Source of the DNA: Janthinobacterium sp. 344
GTDB taxonomy: Bacteria > Pseudomonadota > Gammaproteobacteria > Burkholderiales > Burkholderiaceae_D
Direction: 5' to 3'
Assembly: GCF_900112025.1 (NCBI RefSeq)
Contig: NZ_FOKL01000001.1
Coordinates: forward strand, 298,762 to 362,761
Length of the DNA: 64,000 nt
The notes beneath the pieces are model-generated. The model worked only from the letters and a program-made list of their open reading frames with translations. It had not been told where the DNA came from and did no database searches. How positions within the stretch are numbered: position 1 is the stretch's first letter; every line of letters starts with the position of its first letter. Below, piece by piece: positions 60,601 through 64,000 of the stretch. The position numbers and the translations under genes were made by a program.

Positions 60601-60935
60601 GCGCCGCCTCCCTGCCGGTAGCGCTGCAGCAGGGCCAGCAACTGCGCGCCGGGGCCGTCGGGCGGCGTGGCGCGGAACAGCCACTGCAGGCGCGCGAGCT
60701 GGCGCGCGCGTTCGCGCTCGGCATTCTCCAGCGCGGCCGGGTCCGCCTCTGCCTCATCCTCGGCGACGACCGAACAACGCTCCACGCCGCGCCGCCGCAG
60801 GGCCGCCAGGTTGGCCGCCGTCAGGGTGGCGCCCTGCGCCAGCAGCACGGCGCCACCGGCGTCGCTGAGCGCCTGCGCCAGCAACATGCCTTCCTGCGCC
60901 TGTTCCAGCGCGATCTCGCGGCTGCCGCTATTCAT
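60597..60935 (-). CDS. Small regulatory module protein, 112 residues
   Basis: I do not recognise a named family. Residues about 10-52 (LEQAQEGMLLAQALSDAGGA, then LLAQGATLTAANLAALRRRG) match in pattern the module found at the end of HD-GYP and related regulators, including the C-terminus of the regulator encoded at 56982-58319. The rest is a charged helix. There is no catalytic motif. It lies between the REC-PAS gene and the HDOD gene, overlapping both by 4 nt. Confidence 0.75.
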   Translation of the reverse strand: MNSGSREIALEQAQEGMLLAQALSDAGGAVLLAQGATLTAANLAALRRRGVERCSVVAEDEAEADPAALENAERERARQLARLQWLFRATPPDGPGAQLLALLQRYRQGGGA

Positions 60936-61804
60936 GTCGGCGCTCCATGCCGCGTCAGCGTCAGCAGGCTGCCGCGCGACTGCGAATGGGTGCCCATCGA
61001 ATGCATCGCCACGGCATACGGCTGACCGTTGATGGGGAGCAGGTGCTGGCCGCCCGCCTGGGCCGGCCCGGACGCGCCATCGAACAGCTGCGGCAGGACC
61101 AGCGCCGCCTCGTTGCCCAGCAGGGCCGCGCCCCGCTCGAACAGGTCCGCCGCCGCGGCATTGATGAAGGCGATCATGCCATCCTCGTCGAGTCCGATCA
61201 CGGGCAGCGGCAGGAATTGCAGCACTTCGCGCGCAATGCCCAGGCTGACTTCATCCCGGCTGATCTGATGCTGCTGCTGGCGCACCAGTACCTGCATCGA
61301 GGCATTTGCCGCCGCCAGGGCCAGGTTGGCCTCGCGCAGCTGGGCATTGAGACGCGCATTGTCGTCGTCGATGCCCTTCAGGCGGAAGGCTTCGGCGATA
61401 TGCTCGCGCAGCAGATGGTCTTCCCACGGCTTGGTGAGAAACTTGAAGATGGCGCCCTCGTTGACGGCATCCGTGACGGCCTGCAGCTCCGTGTAGCCCG
61501 ACAGCATGATGCGTATGGTTTGCGGATACAGCAGCTTGGCCTTGCGCAGGAAATCGGCGCCCAGCATGCCGGGCATGCGCTGGTCCGAGACGATCACGTC
61601 GACGGCATGGCTGGCCAGCACCTCCAGGCCTTCCTGGCCGCTGCCGGCAGTCAAGATATGGTATTGGTCGCGCCGCAGCAGGCGCTTGAGCGAAGCAAGG
61701 ATATTCTGTTCGTCATCGACCAGCAGCAGGGTGCGTGCGGGCGCGGGGGCACTGGCGGACATGGCGCCAGCGGTTGGCAGCGTGCGCTCATCGTGCAAAT
61801 CCAT
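60932..61804 (-). CDS. Response regulator with REC and PAS-like domain
   Basis: A 290-residue regulator. The REC domain (about 22-140) has the acidic pair DDEQNILASL, phosphoacceptor Asp in VIVSDQRMPGMLG and the switch Lys in FLTKPW. A coiled coil (about 148-190) leads into a PAS-like domain (about 205-290: PLPVIGLDEDGMIAFINAAA). There is no DNA-binding or enzymatic output. The start MDLHDERTL follows AGGATGG. It is the first gene of the operon and lies behind a TATAAT box with direct repeats. Confidence 0.9.
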   Translation of the reverse strand: MDLHDERTLPTAGAMSASAPAPARTLLLVDDEQNILASLKRLLRRDQYHILTAGSGQEGLEVLASHAVDVIVSDQRMPGMLGADFLRKAKLLYPQTIRIMLSGYTELQAVTDAVNEGAIFKFLTKPWEDHLLREHIAEAFRLKGIDDDNARLNAQLREANLALAAANASMQVLVRQQQHQISRDEVSLGIAREVLQFLPLPVIGLDEDGMIAFINAAAADLFERGAALLGNEAALVLPQLFDGASGPAQAGGQHLLPINGQPYAVAMHSMGTHSQSRGSLLTLTRHGAPT

Positions 61805-61907
61805 CGGACCATCCTGTCGTCGCCGTGGCGACATCGGAGCATGCCTGGAAGGGAACACCGCACGCACCAGCCCGCGCGGCAACCTGCTTGCCTGAAACCT
61901 ATTTAGC

Positions 61908-61947
61908 TACAACTCATTTACTTACAACTCACTTACCTAAAATTATA
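61908..61947 (-). promoter_or_regulatory. Promoter and direct repeats before the signalling operon
   Basis: A perfect TATAAT (61947-61942, minus strand) has no clear -35. Immediately downstream are two adjacent 15-bp repeats, TACAACTCATTTACT (61908-61922) and TACAACTCACTTACC (61923-61937, as read on the plus strand), identical at 13 of 15 positions, with a partial third copy beyond. A -10 with repeats near the start site suggests a regulator-dependent promoter. Confidence 0.55.
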
Positions 61948-61996
61948 CGACTAAATATTCCCTCGCGGCACCAATCTATGACAATGGCGCCGGCCT

Positions 61997-62458
61997 TCAC
62001 GCGCCAGCCGGACACGGCATGTCGCGGTAGAACAGGAAGCCGCCCAGGCCGATCGCATCCGTATCGGCCTTGACGCCATACACCAGGGTGTTTCGCGCGC
62101 CATCGATGCGCAGCAGGTTCTTGTGCAGGACAATTTGCGCGTGCGACAGGGCCAAAGATGGCGTGGGCGCCAGCTGCAAGCGCAATTCGGACGTGGCGGG
62201 ATCGTATGTCCAGCGGCCCGGATTGAAGAAGGCGAAGCCGCCATCGAAACGCAGGCTGCCATCCTTGAACTGGGTCAGGCAAATGCCGGGAAATTCACTG
62301 GGCGGGTTGTACCAGGTGGCGGCCACGGCAGGATTGGCCGGCGTCTTGCCCGGCATCTGCATGCCGGTCTTGTCCGCTTTGCCGCCCATGCCGGCGCAGC
62401 CGGCCAGCGCCAGCGCGCACGCCACGATGCTGGCGCGTGTGATGATCTTGATGTGCAT
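61997..62458 (-). CDS. Predicted lipoprotein of unknown function, 153 residues
   Basis: A lipoprotein: MHIKIITRASIVACALALAG then Cys21 in a LAGC lipobox. The mature part is a single beta-rich domain (FKDGSLRFDGGFAFFNPGRW, LRLQLAPTPSLALSHAQIVL) with two further cysteines (GICLTQ and MPCPAG) that could form a disulfide. No family is recognised. It stands alone between the RhlE-like gene and the signalling operon on the same strand. Confidence 0.75.
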   Translation of the reverse strand: MHIKIITRASIVACALALAGCAGMGGKADKTGMQMPGKTPANPAVAATWYNPPSEFPGICLTQFKDGSLRFDGGFAFFNPGRWTYDPATSELRLQLAPTPSLALSHAQIVLHKNLLRIDGARNTLVYGVKADTDAIGLGGFLFYRDMPCPAGA

Positions 62459-62539
62459 TGCCGTCCCCTTGCTTTATAGAAACACAATCTTAAGGCGGGA
62501 TGGCCGGCCGGACAAGCGGCCAGCGCACATAAGGCGAAT

Positions 62540-63808
62540 TTAGTTCCCGTCAGCCGCGTCGGCCGCCGCCGCCCTGGCCGCCGCTTCGCGCAACTTGTCC
62601 TTCTTGCTCTTGCGCGCGCCCTTCACGCCACCGTTCACCGTATCCGTCACGGTGCTGACAGGCGTGGGCAGTGCCGTCGGTTCGAAGCCGGCCACCACTT
62701 CGCGCACGATGCGCAAATCGTTGCGGTTTTCGATCAGGCGGAAATGCGCTTCCGTATCGGCCGTGACGAAACTGATGGCCGTGCCGCTCTCGCCCGCGCG
62801 GCCCGTGCGGCCGATGCGGTGCGTGTAGTCGACGGCCGAGCGGGGCAAGTCGTAATTGACGACGGCCGGCAGGCCGGCGATGTCGATGCCGCGCGCGGCC
62901 ACGTCGGTGGCCACCAGCACCTGCAGGCGGCAGGCCTTGAAGTCGGCCAGCAGCTGGCTGCGCGTGCCCTGGCTGAATTCGCCGTGGAAGGCGCCCACGT
63001 GCAGGCCCGCGCGCTGCAGCTTGTCGGCCACGTGTTCGGCCGCGTACTTGGTGGCGACGAACACCAGCACCCGCTCCCACTGGTGCTGCAGGATCAGGTA
63101 GCGCAACAGCTGCGTGCGGCGCGGCACGTCGACCGTGATGGCGCGCTGCACGATGTCGGGCTTGTCCTGCGGTTCGGACGCCACCTCGATGCGCACGGGC
63201 TCCGTCAGCAGGCTGTCGGCCAGCGCCTGCACGCTGTCGGGGAAGGTGGCGGAGAAAAACAGGTTTTGCCGCTGCTTGGGCAGCAGCGCGAGGATGGCGT
63301 TGATTTCCTCGCTGAAGCCCATGTCCAGCAAACGGTCCGCCTCGTCGAGCACGCACAGCTGCACGCCGCCCAGCTTGACGGCATTTTGCCGCACCAGGTC
63401 CAGCAGGCGGCCCGGCGTGGCGACGACGATATCGGCGCCGCCGCGCAGGTCCATCATCTGCGGATTGATCGAGACGCCGCCGAACAGCACGGAAATCTTC
63501 AGCTTGACGGGCAGTGGCTTGGCCAGCGCGTGCACGGTCTGTCCCACCTGCGCGGCCAGCTCGCGCGTGGGCACGAGGATCAGCGCGCGCACCTGGCGCG
63601 GACCAGACGCGGGCGCCATCAGCGCCTGCAGCAGCGGCAGCGCGTAGGCGGCCGTCTTGCCGGAACCCGTCTGCGCCGCGCCCAGCACGTCGCTGCCGCG
63701 CAGGATGGCGGGAATGGCGGCCGCCTGGATGGCCGTCGGCGCGGCATAGCCGGCCTTGTCGACGGCACGGACCAGGGCGGGAATCAGACCCAGTGAGGAA
63801 AATGGCAT
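62540..63808 (-). CDS. rhlE: DEAD-box RNA helicase RhlE
   Basis: A 422-residue helicase with all motifs: Q (APTAIQAAAIPAI), I (AAQTGSGKTAAY), Ia (PTRELAAQV), Ib (TPGRLLDLV), II (VLDEADRLLDMGF), III (SATF), V (ATDVAARGIDIAG) and VI (HRIGRTGRAGESG). The short tail after VAGFEPTALP is basic and Ala-rich. FSSLGLIPALVRAV at the start is typical of RhlE. It differs from the longer helicase at 34190, which has a long leader and a Gly-rich tail. The start is the ATG at 63808. Confidence 0.93.
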   Translation of the reverse strand: MPFSSLGLIPALVRAVDKAGYAAPTAIQAAAIPAILRGSDVLGAAQTGSGKTAAYALPLLQALMAPASGPRQVRALILVPTRELAAQVGQTVHALAKPLPVKLKISVLFGGVSINPQMMDLRGGADIVVATPGRLLDLVRQNAVKLGGVQLCVLDEADRLLDMGFSEEINAILALLPKQRQNLFFSATFPDSVQALADSLLTEPVRIEVASEPQDKPDIVQRAITVDVPRRTQLLRYLILQHQWERVLVFVATKYAAEHVADKLQRAGLHVGAFHGEFSQGTRSQLLADFKACRLQVLVATDVAARGIDIAGLPAVVNYDLPRSAVDYTHRIGRTGRAGESGTAISFVTADTEAHFRLIENRNDLRIVREVVAGFEPTALPTPVSTVTDTVNGGVKGARKSKKDKLREAAARAAAADAADGN

Positions 63809-63840
63809 AGCGGCCTTCTTGTTATTGGTGCGTAAAGTGA

Positions 63841-63865
63841 GACCGGCCGCAATGTGCGGCCGGTC
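63841..63865 (-). terminator. Hairpin between the right-edge gene and rhlE
   Basis: A perfect 10-bp stem GACCGGCCGC/GCGGCCGGTC with a 5-nt loop, 28 nt past the stop of the partial gene on the same strand. TCACTTT follows on the minus strand, so it is a probable but not strong intrinsic terminator. Confidence 0.6.
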
Positions 63866-63892
63866 GGAATAGCGACAGTATAAAGCAGCCGG

Positions 63893-64000
63893 CTATTGCC
63901 TGGGCATTTGCAGCTTCGGGTAGCCGGCTTCATCGTAGCCCGGCATGCCGCGGCGAATCGCGTGCGAAAAGTCGGGGTCCTCGTTCGCCGCCCGCGCGCG
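63893..64000 (-). CDS. C-terminal end of an unidentified protein (partial)
   Basis: An open frame enters from the right edge and ends at a TAG after 35 codons. Visible residues include EDPDFSHAIRRGMPGYDEAG and end KLQMPRQ. Codon use is normal for the region and a hairpin follows the stop, supporting a real gene. The fragment is too short for me to name a family. Confidence 0.6.
   Translation of the reverse strand, partial: RARAANEDPDFSHAIRRGMPGYDEAGYPKLQMPRQ

Noticed and set aside
1-64000. CRISPR array, prophage, toxin-antitoxin or restriction system
   Set aside because: No regularly spaced repeats, phage structural genes, integrase, restriction-modification or nuclease-defence genes were seen; the only mobile gene is the IS1595-type transposase.

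Overview
The window looks like a chromosomal segment of a GC-rich betaproteobacterium of the family Oxalobacteraceae, most likely Janthinobacterium or a close relative such as Duganella or Massilia. That placement is inferred from gene order (pgsA-uvrC; acpS-pdxJ-recO-era-rnc-lepB-lepA-glutaredoxin-mucD-rseA-rpoE; fabF-acpP-fabG-fabD-fabH-plsX-rpmF-yceD), from the PEP-CTERM proteins and from codon use, not from a database search. There is no prophage, CRISPR array or recognisable defence island. Most of the left half is conserved housekeeping sequence; accessory material is concentrated from about 35.6 to 45 kb and from 52 to 62 kb.

Layout. 1-20.4 kb (minus strand): tRNA-Gly, phospholipid synthesis and excision repair (pgsA, uvrC), acpS/pdxJ/recO/era/rnc/lepB/lepA, an envelope-stress block (glutaredoxin-like gene, mucD, rseA, rpoE), then the fatty-acid block with L32 and YceD. 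20.5-30.9 kb: YceF-type Maf protein, RsmI-like methylase, rlmJ, a thioredoxin-like gene, a Tat-exported molybdopterin oxidoreductase behind a PAS-GGDEF-EAL protein, and small DUF genes. 31.2-35.6 kb: mltD, fabI and a DEAD-box helicase with a long leader. 35.7-36.7 kb: a complete IS1595-type insertion sequence sitting exactly in the poly-T tract of the helicase terminator. 36.8-45.7 kb: thioesterase, small proteins, a glycosyltransferase, two tandem PEP-CTERM paralogues, a nitroreductase/ThiF pair and a chemoreceptor. 46-52.5 kb: M16 protease, FMN riboswitch with ribB, and an MFS pump with a divergent LysR regulator. 52.6-55.6 kb: an Mla/MCE-type lipid transport cluster. 55.7-61.9 kb: two related PAS-histidine kinases and a tightly overlapping five-gene signalling operon (REC-PAS, small domain, HDOD, kinase, REC with degenerate HD-GYP). 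62-64 kb: a lipoprotein, an RhlE-like helicase and the 3' end of one more gene.

The most notable structure is in the repeats. A family of 117-135 bp elements, each with a terminal stem and two conserved inner boxes, occurs four times (about 19.7, 22.1, 32.6 and 49.2 kb). One copy lies at the tip of the variable stem of the FMN riboswitch upstream of ribB and nearly doubles its length while leaving every conserved aptamer segment in place. A second family, a GGGGTCAGACCC inverted repeat, also occurs four times, and one copy supplies the last codons and the approach to the stop of acpS. Regulatory sites visible by eye include a consensus promoter for tRNA-Gly, a sigma-E-type promoter before rpoE, a -24/-12 (sigma-54) promoter before the first PEP-CTERM gene, a strong -10 for acpP, and several intrinsic terminators.
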